The translations under genes were made by a program, and so were the position numbers. A DNA stretch of 64,000 nt from an uncultured eubacterium 1-6 (GTDB lineage Bacteria > Bacillota > Clostridia > Lachnospirales > Lachnospiraceae): positions 113,165 through 177,164 of the forward strand of contig CAIFEZ010000001.1 in assembly GCA_903789595.1 (NCBI GenBank). Reading direction: 5' to 3'. Shown in pieces: positions 52,003 to 61,632 of this stretch. How positions within the stretch are numbered: the first letter of the stretch is position 1; every line of letters starts with the position of its first letter. The notes under the pieces were generated by a model that saw nothing but the letters and a program-made list of their open reading frames with translations, made no database searches and was not told where the DNA came from.

Positions 52003-52046
52003 CGCGATAGCGAGATAAAACCCGCGAAGCGCGTTTTATCTCGCTT
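52003..52046. repeat. Hairpin motif D, copy 2
   Basis: GCGATAGCGAGATAAAAC and its inverted GTTTTATCTCGCT form a 13-bp stem around CCGCGAAGCGC. About 40 bases match the copy at 47855-47892. It lies upstream of the small membrane protein gene. Confidence 0.65.
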
Positions 52047-52121
52047 ATGTGAACAGATAGAAGTGTCCGGCAGCAGTATGACAGAGGCCGCCGGGTGCTT
52101 CAGCGTTTCAGGAGAGCAGTT

Positions 52122-52574
52122 ATGCAGAAGGACAGGAAAGAGAAACGAACCGATAAGCGAGCGGGACATCACCTGAACCGCGCACAGCAGCTGCGGCGGC
52201 TGAGTCTCCGGTTTCTTCCGGTCGGAATCGGCCTCGGAATCGCGGGAACGTTCGCGGGGATCATGGCGGGACGGCTGATCTATGTGCTTGCATTTACCGC
52301 ACCGGCTGTTTCTTTTCTGGTGATGGGGATTTTCTTCCGGGAGTTTCCGGTCGGAGAAGATCTTCCGGTGGGAAAAGATCTTCCGGTTGGAGAGGATCTT
52401 CCGATCGGAAAAGAGAAGGTACCATCAAGAACGCAGCGGACAGGAACGCCCTTGAGAAATAAACAGGATTGGCAGGACAGTGCAGATGAGAAATATCATT
52501 TGACAGAAGCAAGACAGACAGAAGAAAGTCAGAAAGAGGCAAGACAGACAGAAGAAAGGCAGAAAAAAGGATGA
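52122..52574 (+). CDS. Small membrane protein with repeat-rich tail
   Basis: A 150-residue protein of unknown function. A basic start is followed by two membrane segments (about residues 35-72). Then four hexapeptides (FPVGED, LPVGKD, LPVGED, LPIGKE) from 18-bp repeats at 52344-52415, and two decapeptides (EARQTEESQK, EARQTEERQK) near the end. AGGAGA precedes ATG 52122. Its stop overlaps the start of the DMT permease (ATGA), so translation is coupled. Confidence 0.6.
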   Translation: MQKDRKEKRTDKRAGHHLNRAQQLRRLSLRFLPVGIGLGIAGTFAGIMAGRLIYVLAFTAPAVSFLVMGIFFREFPVGEDLPVGKDLPVGEDLPIGKEKVPSRTQRTGTPLRNKQDWQDSADEKYHLTEARQTEESQKEARQTEERQKKG

Positions 52575-53527
52575 CCACCGACGCGAAGAGAGAGACGAAT
52601 CTGACTAAAACCCCGATTATTATCATCCTGGCGTTCATCAGCTGTTTTTTGTGGGGAAGCGCTTTCCCCTGTATCAAGATCGGCTACCGGATGTTTGATA
52701 TTGCCGCTTCGGATACCGCTTCGCAGATTTTTTTTGCGGGTGTGCGGTTTACGATCGCGGGTCTGATGGTTATACTGATCGGCAGCCTGCAGCAGAAGAG
52801 GCTGGCGCACCCGAGGAGGGAGATGATCGGTCCGGTGATCGGCCTTTCGCTGATGCAGACCATCGGACAGTATTTCTTCTTCTACATCGGCCTGGCACAT
52901 TCGACAGGGGTCAGTTCTTCCATCATTGAGGGCGCCAATACCTTTTTTACGATTCTGATCGCAGCGCTGATCTTCCGGACGGAGCATCTTGCCTGGAACA
53001 AGATACTGGGATGCGCAGCGGGATTTGCCGGTGTACTGCTGATTCAGCTTCCGTCGGGAGGAGGAACGGTATTTTCCTTCACCGTCCTTGGGGAGGGATT
53101 CATCCTGATTTCGACGATTCTGGCCGCATTTTCCTCTTCCTATATTAAGAGCTGCGCGCAGAGAGAAAATCCGGTCACAATGTCCGGGTATCAGTTCCTT
53201 TTCGGCGGGATAGTCCTTGCTGCGGGCGGATTTCTTGTGGGAGGAAGGCTCGGGATTCACGCGGCAGGCATTCTGCTTCTTCTGTATATGGCATTCATCT
53301 CTGCGGCTGCCTATACGATATGGAGCATGCTTCTGGCGGCTAATCCGGTGAGCAGGATCGCGGTTTTCGGGTTTTTCAATCCGGTGATCGGCGTCCTGCT
53401 GTCGGCGCTGCTTCTCGGAGAGGCGAACCAGGCATTCAGCCTGAGGGGCCTGATGGCTCTGGCGCTGGTATGTGTCGGGATCGTGGTGGTGAACCATGCG
53501 TTTTCCGTCGGAACGCAGGCAAGCTGA
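52571..53527 (+). CDS. EamA/DMT-family permease
   Basis: A 318-residue drug/metabolite transporter-superfamily permease with ten hydrophobic segments from two EamA repeats (FLWGSAFPCIKIG in the first half; GEGFILISTILAAFSSSYIK in the second). Members export amino acids or metabolites. It is translationally coupled to the small membrane protein upstream. Substrate unknown. Confidence 0.85.
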   Translation: MTTDAKRETNLTKTPIIIILAFISCFLWGSAFPCIKIGYRMFDIAASDTASQIFFAGVRFTIAGLMVILIGSLQQKRLAHPRREMIGPVIGLSLMQTIGQYFFFYIGLAHSTGVSSSIIEGANTFFTILIAALIFRTEHLAWNKILGCAAGFAGVLLIQLPSGGGTVFSFTVLGEGFILISTILAAFSSSYIKSCAQRENPVTMSGYQFLFGGIVLAAGGFLVGGRLGIHAAGILLLLYMAFISAAAYTIWSMLLAANPVSRIAVFGFFNPVIGVLLSALLLGEANQAFSLRGLMALALVCVGIVVVNHAFSVGTQAS

Positions 53528-53638
53528 TCCGTTTCAATTTTATTCTTTTTTATGAAAACGATCACAGATTGTACACATCTGTTGCGTATCATAGGGCTCA
53601 GATAGTTGATGAACCACTCACTATCTCCCCCTCATTTA

Positions 53639-53690
53639 AAGAAGCACCGGCAGGATTTTCTGAAGTCACGAATTCCGCCGGTGCTTCTTT
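53639..53690 (+). terminator. Terminator after the DMT permease gene
   Basis: AAGAAGCACCGGC (53639-53651) pairs with GCCGGTGCTTCTT (53677-53689) in a perfect 13-bp stem and runs into T residues. The rest of 53528-53799 shows only a short murE leader. Confidence 0.85.
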
Positions 53691-53799
53691 ACGTTTTGAA
53701 CGCAATATGGTATTCTTTAGCTTGAGTTTTTGTGTCCTGAAAGGGCTTTTATACGAAGAACTGGAACGGATATATCCTTTTTTAGCATAAGGAGAGTGA

Positions 53800-55326
53800 A
53801 TGATGAAGAATCTGAAACAGCTGCTGGCTGGACTGAAGTACGAAGTAGTTCAGGGCAGTGAAGACAGGGAGATCATGGGCGTTGCTTATGATTCGCGGAA
53901 GGTTGAGGAGAATTTCCTGTTTGTCTGCATCAGGGGTGCGGTTTCCGACGGCCATCAGTACGCACCGGCCGCTGCAGCGAAGGGCGCATGCGCGATCGTG
54001 GCGGAGGACGATATTGAGGTTCCGTCTTCCGTGACGGTGATCCGGGTCGGGAATTCCCGATATGCGCTGGCGCTGATTTCCGCAGAGTGGTTTGATCACC
54101 CGGCGGAGAAGCTTACGACAATCGGCATTACGGGCACAAAGGGCAAGACGACTACCAGCTATATGATACAGTCGATTCTGAACGCCGCAGGCCATAAGTG
54201 CGGACTGATCGGTACGATCGAGAGCATCACCGGGAAGAGGACGATCCCTTCAGAAAACACGACGCCGGAATCCTATCTGATCAATGAGTATTTTGCGGAG
54301 ATGGCGGAATCCGGCTTTGACAGCGTTGTGATGGAGGTGTCCTCGCAGGCGCTGATGCTGGACCGCGTCGCGGGAATTTACTTCGACTTCGGTATTTTTA
54401 CCAATATTGCGCCGGATCATATCGGACCCAACGAGCACAAAAGCTTCGAGGACTATATGGCGTGCAAGAAGAAGCTGCTCCGTCAGTGCCGGATCGGTAT
54501 CGTTAACCGCGATGACCGCCATTATGACGAGATCGTCGAGGGCAATACCTGCGAAAAGCTGGAGACCTACGGGTTTGACAGCAAGGCTTCTCTGAGAGCT
54601 TCCAACGCCATGATGCTCAGCAAGAGAGGGAAGCTCGGAATCCGCTATGAGGCTAGCGGTATCGTCAATATCCCGGTGGAAATCGATATTCCCGGCAAGT
54701 TCTCGGTGTACAATTCTCTGGCGGCCATTGCGGTCTGCCACCATTTCGGCGTGAAACCGGATGCCATCATGGACGCTCTGACCCATGCAAAGGTAAAGGG
54801 CAGGGTGGAAATGGTTCATGTGTCCGATAATTTTACCGTGATGATTGACTATGCGCATAATGCGATGGCGCTGGAAAGCCTGCTCTCGACGCTGCGCGAG
54901 TATCATCCTTCTAGACTGATCTGTCTGTTCGGCTGCGGCGGAAACAGGGATCCCGAAAGAAGATTTACGATGGGCGAGGTTTCCGGCAGAATGGCGGATC
55001 TGACGATTATCACGTCGGACAATCCGAGGAACGAGGAGCCGCAGGCGATCATCGACAATATCGTGACCGGCATCCGGAAGACGGACGGGCGGTACGTGAC
55101 GATCATTGACCGCCGGGAGGCGATCGCCTGGGCGATTCATCACGGTGAGCCCGGCGACATCATCGTCCTCGCGGGAAAGGGCCATGAGGACTACCAGATC
55201 ATCAAGGGAAAGAAATATCCCATGGACGAGCGTGTCATCATCCGGGAGATTCTGGAGAAGGATGCGGAGACGCTGAGGGCCGGAGGAGAGATCAGGGACA
55301 GAGAATATACGATTCATCAGGGCTGA
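53800..55326 (+). CDS. murE: UDP-MurNAc-tripeptide synthetase (MurE)
   Basis: Adds the third residue to the peptidoglycan stem peptide. The 508 residues include the ATP loop GITGTKGKTTTSYM near residue 110, NTTPESYLINEYF for UDP-MurNAc-dipeptide binding, MEVSSQALMLDRV, the carbamylated Lys region HKSFEDYMACKKKLL, and DYAHNAMALESLL. The motif SDNPRNEEP contains DNPR, which marks meso-diaminopimelate rather than lysine as substrate. GGAGAG precedes the ATG. Paralogous MurE-like ligases exist in some clostridia, a small caveat. Confidence 0.9.
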   Translation: MMKNLKQLLAGLKYEVVQGSEDREIMGVAYDSRKVEENFLFVCIRGAVSDGHQYAPAAAAKGACAIVAEDDIEVPSSVTVIRVGNSRYALALISAEWFDHPAEKLTTIGITGTKGKTTTSYMIQSILNAAGHKCGLIGTIESITGKRTIPSENTTPESYLINEYFAEMAESGFDSVVMEVSSQALMLDRVAGIYFDFGIFTNIAPDHIGPNEHKSFEDYMACKKKLLRQCRIGIVNRDDRHYDEIVEGNTCEKLETYGFDSKASLRASNAMMLSKRGKLGIRYEASGIVNIPVEIDIPGKFSVYNSLAAIAVCHHFGVKPDAIMDALTHAKVKGRVEMVHVSDNFTVMIDYAHNAMALESLLSTLREYHPSRLICLFGCGGNRDPERRFTMGEVSGRMADLTIITSDNPRNEEPQAIIDNIVTGIRKTDGRYVTIIDRREAIAWAIHHGEPGDIIVLAGKGHEDYQIIKGKKYPMDERVIIREILEKDAETLRAGGEIRDREYTIHQG

Positions 55327-55431
55327 CGGCGGCCGTGCTTCGGACAGTGGTATCCTGGCGGGATACGCGGGAACCGGACAAGCGGCGGCCATGGAGGAGC
55401 AGTCCCGGCAGCCAGCAAAGGGGAGCAGCAG

Positions 55432-57666
55432 TTGAGTTTAGTGAGGGAATTATACGCGGATGTGATCGTGGATGTCACACAGGCGAGCATGGACCGTTCC
55501 TACCAGTATCGGATTCCGCCAGAGCTGGAGGATCAGGTCCGGGTCGGGTGTGTTGTGAGGATCCCCTTCGGCAACGGGAAGCGTTCGGCGGAGGGGTACG
55601 TTCTGAATATCGGAACGGAACCAAGGATCGCGAGGGAGCGGATCAAACCGATCCTTGAGGTGCCGGAGAACCGGGTCACCATTGAATCAAAGCTTATTGC
55701 GCTTGCTCTCTGGATGAAGACGACGTACGGCTCGAGCCTGAACAATGCGCTGAAAACCGTTCTTCCGGTGCGGGAGAAGGAAAAACAGGCGGTCCGGGAA
55801 GAGGTTTGTCTGATGTGGCCGGAGAAGAAGACAAGGCTTCTTCTGGAGCAGTATACGAGACGGCATTACGCGGCCAAGGTGCGGCTGCTCACGGCGCTTC
55901 TGAAGACGAATGCGCTTGATAAGAGCTTTGTGACGGGAACACTGAAGATCACGCCGGAGAGTCTTAAAAGCCTGGAGCGGGAAGGCGTAATATCCGTGCG
56001 AAGCGCCGGCCTTACGCGAACCCCGGATGACCTGCAGGAACCGGGGGATAAGGAGGAACCCTGCGTCCTGACACCGGAGCAGGAGAAGGTGCGGGACGGT
56101 ATCTTCGGAGAATGGGAGAACGCGAACCGTCCCTGTCTGATCCGCGGAGTGACCGGAAGCGGAAAGACCCTGGTCTACATGGATCTGATGGAGAGGGTGC
56201 TGAAGGATGGGAGGCAGGTGATTCTGCTCATTCCGGAGATCGCGCTTTCGTGGCAGAATGTAAAACGGTTCCGCAGCCGTTTCGGAAATGCCGTGACGAT
56301 CCTGAATTCAAAGATGTCGAAGGGAGAGCGGTACGATCAGTTCGAACGGATGAAAAGAGGAGAGGCGCAGATCGTAATCGGCCCGAGGTCTGCCCTTTTT
56401 ACCCCGTTTCCCGATCTTGGGCTGATCATCATCGATGAGGAACAGGAATCCTCCTACCGCAGCGAGAATGCGCCCAGATATGATGCGAGGGAAACCGCTC
56501 TGGAGAGAGCAAGGATCGAGAACGCGCATGTGGTGTTCGGGTCGGCGACGCCCTCGGTAGATGCCGTCTTCCGGTGCCGGGAGGGCCGCTATGCCGGTTT
56601 TCTGTTGGACAGCCGGTACGGAAACGCGAATCTGCCGGCGGTTCATGTAGAGGATATGAGGGAGGAACTGAAGCACGGCAACCGGTCTATCCTGAGCGAC
56701 GCGCTGCGCAAGGCTGTCGGAGAACGGCTCGAAAGGAAAGAGCAGACCATTTTGTTTCTCAACCGGAGAGGATATTCCGGTTTCATTTCCTGCCGGTCCT
56801 GCGGAGAGGTGATCAAGTGTCCGCACTGCGACGTCTCTCTGACGTTTCACACGAACGGCAAGCTGGTGTGCCATTACTGCGGTTATGAAATCGATCAGGT
56901 GAGCCGGTGTCCCTCCTGCGGATCCCCGTACATCGGCGGCTTCCGGGCGGGTACCGAAAAGGTAGAGGCTGAGCTGCACCGCTTCTTCCCGACGGCGGGA
57001 ATTATCCGCATGGACGCGGACACCACCAGAAAAAAGGACGGCTACGCGAAAATTCTCCGCTCCTTTTCCGCCGGAGAGGCGGATATTCTGGTCGGAACCC
57101 AGATGATCGTCAAGGGTCATGATTTTCCGAGGGTTACTCTGGTGGGGGTTCTGGCTGCGGATCTTTCGCTGTTTGTCAGCGATTACCGGGCGGCGGAGCG
57201 GACGTATCAGCTGCTGGTACAGGCAGTAGGGCGCGCCGGAAGAGGAGATCTGCCGGGAGAGGCGTATATCCAGACCTACCATCCGGATCACTACAGCATC
57301 CAGGCAGCGGCGAAGCAGGACTACGACGCGTTTTATGAGGAGGAGATGACGGCCAGGGAGATGATGCATTATCCGCCGGCCTGCAATCTTCTTGCAATTC
57401 ACGGATCCTGCGCGGACGAGGAGAGACTCGGCGTCGCGATGGGGCACCTGAAACGGTATCTGATCCGAAATCAGAGCAGCGATACGGTTATTATCGGGCC
57501 AGCTCCCGAGAACATCCGGAAGATTCAGGATATTTACCGGCAGGTGCTCTATGTAAAGGAACCGGATGAGCAGAAGATTATCCGGCTCCGGAGACTGGCG
57601 GAGAAGTTCATTGAAATCAATTCCGGATTCAGCCGGATGATGTTTCAGTATGATCTGAATGCCTGA
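55432..57666 (+). CDS. priA: Primosomal helicase PriA
   Basis: Restarts stalled replication forks by 3'-5' helicase activity and primosome assembly. The 744 residues have an N-terminal fork-binding domain (MDRSYQYRIPPELE), Walker A RGVTGSGKTLVYM near residue 235, the DEEQ motif II, a zinc region with eight Cys (CRSCGEVIKCPHCD ... CHYCGYEIDQVSRCPSCG), and QAVGRAGRGDLPG as motif VI. The start is TTG 55432 or GTG 55441; GGGGAG lies upstream. It opens the conserved priA-def-fmt cluster. Confidence 0.93.
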   Translation: MSLVRELYADVIVDVTQASMDRSYQYRIPPELEDQVRVGCVVRIPFGNGKRSAEGYVLNIGTEPRIARERIKPILEVPENRVTIESKLIALALWMKTTYGSSLNNALKTVLPVREKEKQAVREEVCLMWPEKKTRLLLEQYTRRHYAAKVRLLTALLKTNALDKSFVTGTLKITPESLKSLEREGVISVRSAGLTRTPDDLQEPGDKEEPCVLTPEQEKVRDGIFGEWENANRPCLIRGVTGSGKTLVYMDLMERVLKDGRQVILLIPEIALSWQNVKRFRSRFGNAVTILNSKMSKGERYDQFERMKRGEAQIVIGPRSALFTPFPDLGLIIIDEEQESSYRSENAPRYDARETALERARIENAHVVFGSATPSVDAVFRCREGRYAGFLLDSRYGNANLPAVHVEDMREELKHGNRSILSDALRKAVGERLERKEQTILFLNRRGYSGFISCRSCGEVIKCPHCDVSLTFHTNGKLVCHYCGYEIDQVSRCPSCGSPYIGGFRAGTEKVEAELHRFFPTAGIIRMDADTTRKKDGYAKILRSFSAGEADILVGTQMIVKGHDFPRVTLVGVLAADLSLFVSDYRAAERTYQLLVQAVGRAGRGDLPGEAYIQTYHPDHYSIQAAAKQDYDAFYEEEMTAREMMHYPPACNLLAIHGSCADEERLGVAMGHLKRYLIRNQSSDTVIIGPAPENIRKIQDIYRQVLYVKEPDEQKIIRLRRLAEKFIEINSGFSRMMFQYDLNA

Positions 57667-57692
57667 GCGGGGCAGAGATACATTGTGCCAAA

Positions 57693-57784
57693 ACTGTATA
57701 AGCTGCCTTCAAAATCGCGTTCGGTCTCTTTCGCGCGCTTCGCGTGCGGTGAGCCTGTCTGCGTTTACGAAGAGCTTATACAGT
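57693..57784 (-). repeat. MITE-like palindromic element, family A, minimal copy
   Basis: A 92-bp element with ends ACTGTATAAGCT and AGCTTATACAGT lies between priA and def in inverted orientation to the two copies near tpiA. It shares the GCAGACAGGCTC and CCGCACGCGAAGCGCGCG core but lacks the extra inner hairpins. No target duplication is visible. Confidence 0.8.
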
Positions 57785-57814
57785 ACATTTAATAAGAAGG
57801 AGAAATACATAAGA

Positions 57815-58330
57815 ATGGGTATCAGAAAGATCAGAGAAGAGGGAGATCCGATTCTCACAAAAAAATGCAGACCGGTTGAGAAGATGAACCTCAGGACAAA
57901 GATTCTGATTCAGGATATGTTTGATACGATGTATCACGCATACGGCGTGGGCCTTGCCGGACCGCAGGTCGGCATTCTCCGCCGGCTCTGCGTCATCGAT
58001 GTGGACGGGGAGCATCCCTATGTGTTCATCAATCCGGAGATTGTCGAGCAGTCCGGTGAGCAGACCGGCGAAGAGGGGTGCCTCAGCATTCCCGGCATGT
58101 GCGCACTTGTCACAAGACCGGAACACGTAAAGGTAAAGGCGCTCGATATCAATATGGAGCCCTTCGAACTGGAGGCTGACGGACTTCTGGCGCGCGCCTG
58201 CTGCCATGAGTTTGATCATCTCGACGGAATCATGTATCCGTCGCGCGCGCTCGAGCCGATTCACCCGGTGGACCAGGGAGAGGATGCGGATGAAGACGGA
58301 GAAGAGGAGACACCGGAGGACGAACTCTGA
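57815..58330 (+). CDS. def: Peptide deformylase
   Basis: Removes the N-formyl group from nascent proteins. The 171 residues hold the three signature motifs: GVGLAGPQVG, EEGCLSIPG (metal Cys), and HEFDHLDG (metal His pair and catalytic Glu). An acidic tail follows residue 152. ATG 57815 follows AAGGAG; the extension to 57659 runs through a palindromic element and is rejected. fmt lies 65 bases downstream, pairing deformylase with formyltransferase. Confidence 0.95.
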   Translation: MGIRKIREEGDPILTKKCRPVEKMNLRTKILIQDMFDTMYHAYGVGLAGPQVGILRRLCVIDVDGEHPYVFINPEIVEQSGEQTGEEGCLSIPGMCALVTRPEHVKVKALDINMEPFELEADGLLARACCHEFDHLDGIMYPSRALEPIHPVDQGEDADEDGEEETPEDEL

Positions 58331-58395
58331 TTATCCGCCTGCCGGTCGGTTCGTCTGTCTTCCGGGTAAAGCAGACAGAAAGCAATGAGGTATTT

Positions 58396-59334
58396 ATGAG
58401 AGTAGTATTTATGGGAACACCGGATTTTGCAGTCGGCACGCTCAATGCCATCGCAGACGCCGGTCATGAAATCGTGGGTGTCGTGACGCAGACGGACAAG
58501 CCGGTCGGAAGGAAGCAGGAGCTGAAGCCGACGGCTGTCAAGGAAGCGGCCCTGAAGAGAGGGCTCACCGTATATCAGCCGCGGAAGCTGCGGAACAATC
58601 CGGAATTCCTGGAGACCCTGAAGCAGCTTGCGCCGGATGTCATCGTAGTGGCGGCATACGGAAAGATTATTCCGAAGGAGATCCTGGGCCTTCCGAAATA
58701 CGGATGCCTGAATGTGCATGCGTCCCTTCTTCCGAAGTACCGGGGTGCGGCGCCGATTCAGTGGGCGGTCATCGACGGCGAGGAAAAATCCGGCGTCACG
58801 ATCATGCAGATGAATGAGGGACTGGATACCGGGGATATGCTCGCATCGGCTGCGGTTCCGATCACGAAAGAGGAGACCGGCGGGTCTCTGTTCGATAAGC
58901 TCGCGAAGGCGGGCGCGGAGCTCCTTGCGGAAACGTTGCCGAAGGTGGAGAAGGGAGAGATTCATCCGGTAAAGCAGCCGGAGGAGAGCCCGACTCCCTA
59001 CGCGCGCATGATCAGCAAGGCAGACGGCCGGATCGACTGGTCGCTCCCGGCCCTTAAGCTGGAATGCTTTGTCAGAGGAATGGATCCGTGGCCGGCAGCC
59101 TATACGTCCTTTGCCGGGAAGGGCCTGAAGATCTGGAAGAGTCAGGTTGAGCCGGCGGGATCCGGGGAGAAACCCGGCACGGTTCTCGCCGCGGATGAGA
59201 AAGGAATCCTTGTTCAGACCGGAGAGAACGCACTTCGCATCACTGAGCTTCAGCTCGAAGGGAAAAAGCGGATGCAGGTGTCGGATTTTCTTCGGGGACA
59301 CAGGGTTGAGACAGGGACGGTTCTCGGAGAGTGA
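58396..59334 (+). CDS. fmt: Methionyl-tRNA formyltransferase
   Basis: Formylates initiator Met-tRNA with 10-formyltetrahydrofolate. The 312 residues begin MRVVFMGTPDFAVGTL and include VAAYGKIIPKEIL, the catalytic NVHASLLPKYRGAAPIQW with Asn and His, and the Asp of DTGDML. The C-terminal OB-fold domain is complete. It follows def and precedes yugP in the usual clostridial order. Confidence 0.96.
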   Translation: MRVVFMGTPDFAVGTLNAIADAGHEIVGVVTQTDKPVGRKQELKPTAVKEAALKRGLTVYQPRKLRNNPEFLETLKQLAPDVIVVAAYGKIIPKEILGLPKYGCLNVHASLLPKYRGAAPIQWAVIDGEEKSGVTIMQMNEGLDTGDMLASAAVPITKEETGGSLFDKLAKAGAELLAETLPKVEKGEIHPVKQPEESPTPYARMISKADGRIDWSLPALKLECFVRGMDPWPAAYTSFAGKGLKIWKSQVEPAGSGEKPGTVLAADEKGILVQTGENALRITELQLEGKKRMQVSDFLRGHRVETGTVLGE

Positions 59335-59453
59335 CTGAGGCTGAAGCAATGGTTCATGGCATGCCGTGCCGGTTTTGCGTGAACGGAAGCAGAAGGAATC
59401 GGATCCCCGGGAAATAACCGGGGTTTCCCCACAGAAAGAGAGGAGGCTCTCCT

Positions 59454-60161
59454 ATGTACTACGGCGGATACGGATTGTATTTTGACTGGACCTATATCCT
59501 TGTCATTCTGGCGTTTATCATTTCGTTTATTGTACAGACGGCCATGCAGAGCACTTTCCGGAAATACAGCAGGGTGCGGAGCTCATACGGCATGACCGGG
59601 GCGGAGGTGGCGCAGCGTATTCTGGAAAGCGAGGGGATCTACGGGGTTCAGGTGCGCCCGGTCAGAGGAAATCTGACGGATCATTATGACCCGAGATCAA
59701 AGACGGTGAATCTGTCGGAGTCGATTTACGGAAGCACATCGGTGGCAGCACTCGGAGTTGCCGCGCATGAGTGCGGACATGCGATTCAGGACGCCAGGGA
59801 TTATGCACCGCTCCGGATTCGTTCGGCGCTTGTCCCGGCAGCGAATTTCGGCTCCCAGTTTTCCTGGATTCTGTTCATCATCGGACTTATGTTTCAGTCC
59901 GGGATTCTGACGGAGATCGGCATTCTTCTGTTCTGTCTCGCGCTGCTGTTCCAGCTCGTGACGCTGCCGGTTGAATTCAACGCGTCCCACAGGGCTATGC
60001 AGAAGCTGAAGACGCTGGGAATGGAAGAGGGGCAGGAGCTCTCCGATACAAGAAAGGTTCTTATCGCCGCCGCGATGACCTATGTGGCCGCGGTATGTAC
60101 GTCTCTTCTTTATCTGCTGAGAATGATCATTTTATCGGGAGGAAATCGACGCCGTGACTGA
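59454..60161 (+). CDS. YugP-like membrane zinc metallopeptidase
   Basis: A 235-residue membrane protein of the putative neutral zinc metallopeptidase family (YugP). The start is Tyr/Gly-rich, followed by a membrane segment. The metal motif HECGHAIQD (HExxH variant) lies near residue 104, and two more membrane segments follow. Its substrates are unknown. AGAGAGGAGG precedes the ATG. Its stop lies within the start of rsmB (8-base overlap). Confidence 0.85.
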   Translation: MYYGGYGLYFDWTYILVILAFIISFIVQTAMQSTFRKYSRVRSSYGMTGAEVAQRILESEGIYGVQVRPVRGNLTDHYDPRSKTVNLSESIYGSTSVAALGVAAHECGHAIQDARDYAPLRIRSALVPAANFGSQFSWILFIIGLMFQSGILTEIGILLFCLALLFQLVTLPVEFNASHRAMQKLKTLGMEEGQELSDTRKVLIAAAMTYVAAVCTSLLYLLRMIILSGGNRRRD

Positions 60162-61584
60162 GCGCATCAACATCAGAGAACTGGCACTTGAGACTCTGCT
60201 CGCCATCCGGGAGGATGGCCGGCAGAGCCATTTCGTCGTCCGGGACGTTCTGGAACGCTACGGGTGGCTGACGGATCAGGAGCGTGCGTTTTATCTGCGC
60301 CTGACAGAAGGAACGCTGGAATATCAGATCCGCCTCGATTATATTCTGAATCTTTTTTCAAAGACGAAGACAGACCGGATGAAGCCGGTGATCCGGGAGA
60401 TCCTCCGGATGGGCGTGTACCAGCTTGCGTTTATGGACTCGGTTCCTGATTCCGCCGCGGTGAACGAGAGCGTCCGGCTCGCCGGAAGAAAGGGATTCTC
60501 CGGACTGAAGGGATTTGTGAACGGGGTGCTGCGGAATATTTCGCGGCATCCGGAGCGGATCGTCTATCCTTCCATGGATGAACCGGTACAGTGTCTGTCT
60601 GTCCGGTATTCGATGCCGGAGTTCCTGGTGTCGGGCTGGATTGACGCATTCGGCCTCGAAACGGCGGAAATCATCTGCCGCGGCTTTCTGGAGCAGAACG
60701 AGGTGACGATCCGCGTCCGGAGTCGGGAGGAAGACAGACTGTCATCCGGGAAGGAAGACGGATCATCTGCCGGACTGGAGAACGGATCGTCCGCCGGGAC
60801 GGAGAACGTCTTGAGAGAGCTAGAGCAGGACGGTGTGCAGCTGGAAAGGGCACCCTATGTGCCGGATGCCTGGTATATACGAAATGAAGGAAATCCCGCG
60901 GAGCTTGCGGCGTTTGAGGAAGGCGGATTTCTGATGCAGGATGTGAGCTCACAGCTCGCGGTGCGGTGCGCGGGAATTCGTCCGGGCGATCTGGTCTATG
61001 ATCTCTGTGCGGCGCCCGGAGGGAAAAGCCTTCTCGCCGCTGATCTGCTGGAGGGATGCGGGAAGGTGATCTCCGGAGATCTCACGGAGGCGAAGGCGGA
61101 CCTCATCCGGGAGAATGTGGAGCGCTGTCGGGTGAAAAACATTGAAATTGAGGTCCATGACGCTGCCGCTGCTCTCCCGGAGCGGTTCGGTAAGGCAGAT
61201 GTGGTGATCGCGGATGTGCCCTGCTCCGGCTATGGTGTGATCGGCAAGAAACCTGACATCAAATACCGGGCATCCCGTGAAAAGGAAAAAGAACTGGCAG
61301 CTCTTCAGAGAAAGATTCTGTCGAATGCCGTCTCCTATGTGCGGCCGGGAGGAATCCTGCTGTTCAGCACCTGTACCATCGCGGAGACCGAGAACGAGGA
61401 CAATGTGAAGTGGCTTCTGGACAGCTTCCCTCTGGAGAGCAAAGACCTGACCGGAGACCTTCCGGACGCGCTTCTCGCGGATGACCGGGTCAGGGAGACC
61501 GCGAAGAGAGGCTATGTACAGCTCCTTCCGGGAGTTCACCACTGTGACGGCTTCTTCTTTGCGAAGCTGTGCAGAACGGTCTGA
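60154..61584 (+). CDS. rsmB: 16S rRNA m5C967 methyltransferase RsmB
   Basis: Methylates C967 of 16S rRNA with SAM. The 476 residues have an N-terminal NusB-like domain (REALALETL-like start, residues 1-140) and a C-terminal Rossmann methyltransferase: LCAAPGGKSLLAADLL for SAM, ADVPCSGYGVIGKKPD with the catalytic Cys, and FSTCTIAETENE with the second Cys. A Ser/Gly-rich insert near residues 190-215 contains 8-residue repeats (DGSSAGLE, NGSSAGTE). GTG 60154 start overlaps yugP, implying coupled translation. Confidence 0.92.
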   Translation: MTERINIRELALETLLAIREDGRQSHFVVRDVLERYGWLTDQERAFYLRLTEGTLEYQIRLDYILNLFSKTKTDRMKPVIREILRMGVYQLAFMDSVPDSAAVNESVRLAGRKGFSGLKGFVNGVLRNISRHPERIVYPSMDEPVQCLSVRYSMPEFLVSGWIDAFGLETAEIICRGFLEQNEVTIRVRSREEDRLSSGKEDGSSAGLENGSSAGTENVLRELEQDGVQLERAPYVPDAWYIRNEGNPAELAAFEEGGFLMQDVSSQLAVRCAGIRPGDLVYDLCAAPGGKSLLAADLLEGCGKVISGDLTEAKADLIRENVERCRVKNIEIEVHDAAAALPERFGKADVVIADVPCSGYGVIGKKPDIKYRASREKEKELAALQRKILSNAVSYVRPGGILLFSTCTIAETENEDNVKWLLDSFPLESKDLTGDLPDALLADDRVRETAKRGYVQLLPGVHHCDGFFFAKLCRTV

Positions 61585-61632
61585 TGCAGAATAAAACAGA
61601 GGATCTGCGCAGGTTCGGCGAAGGAGAAGGCA

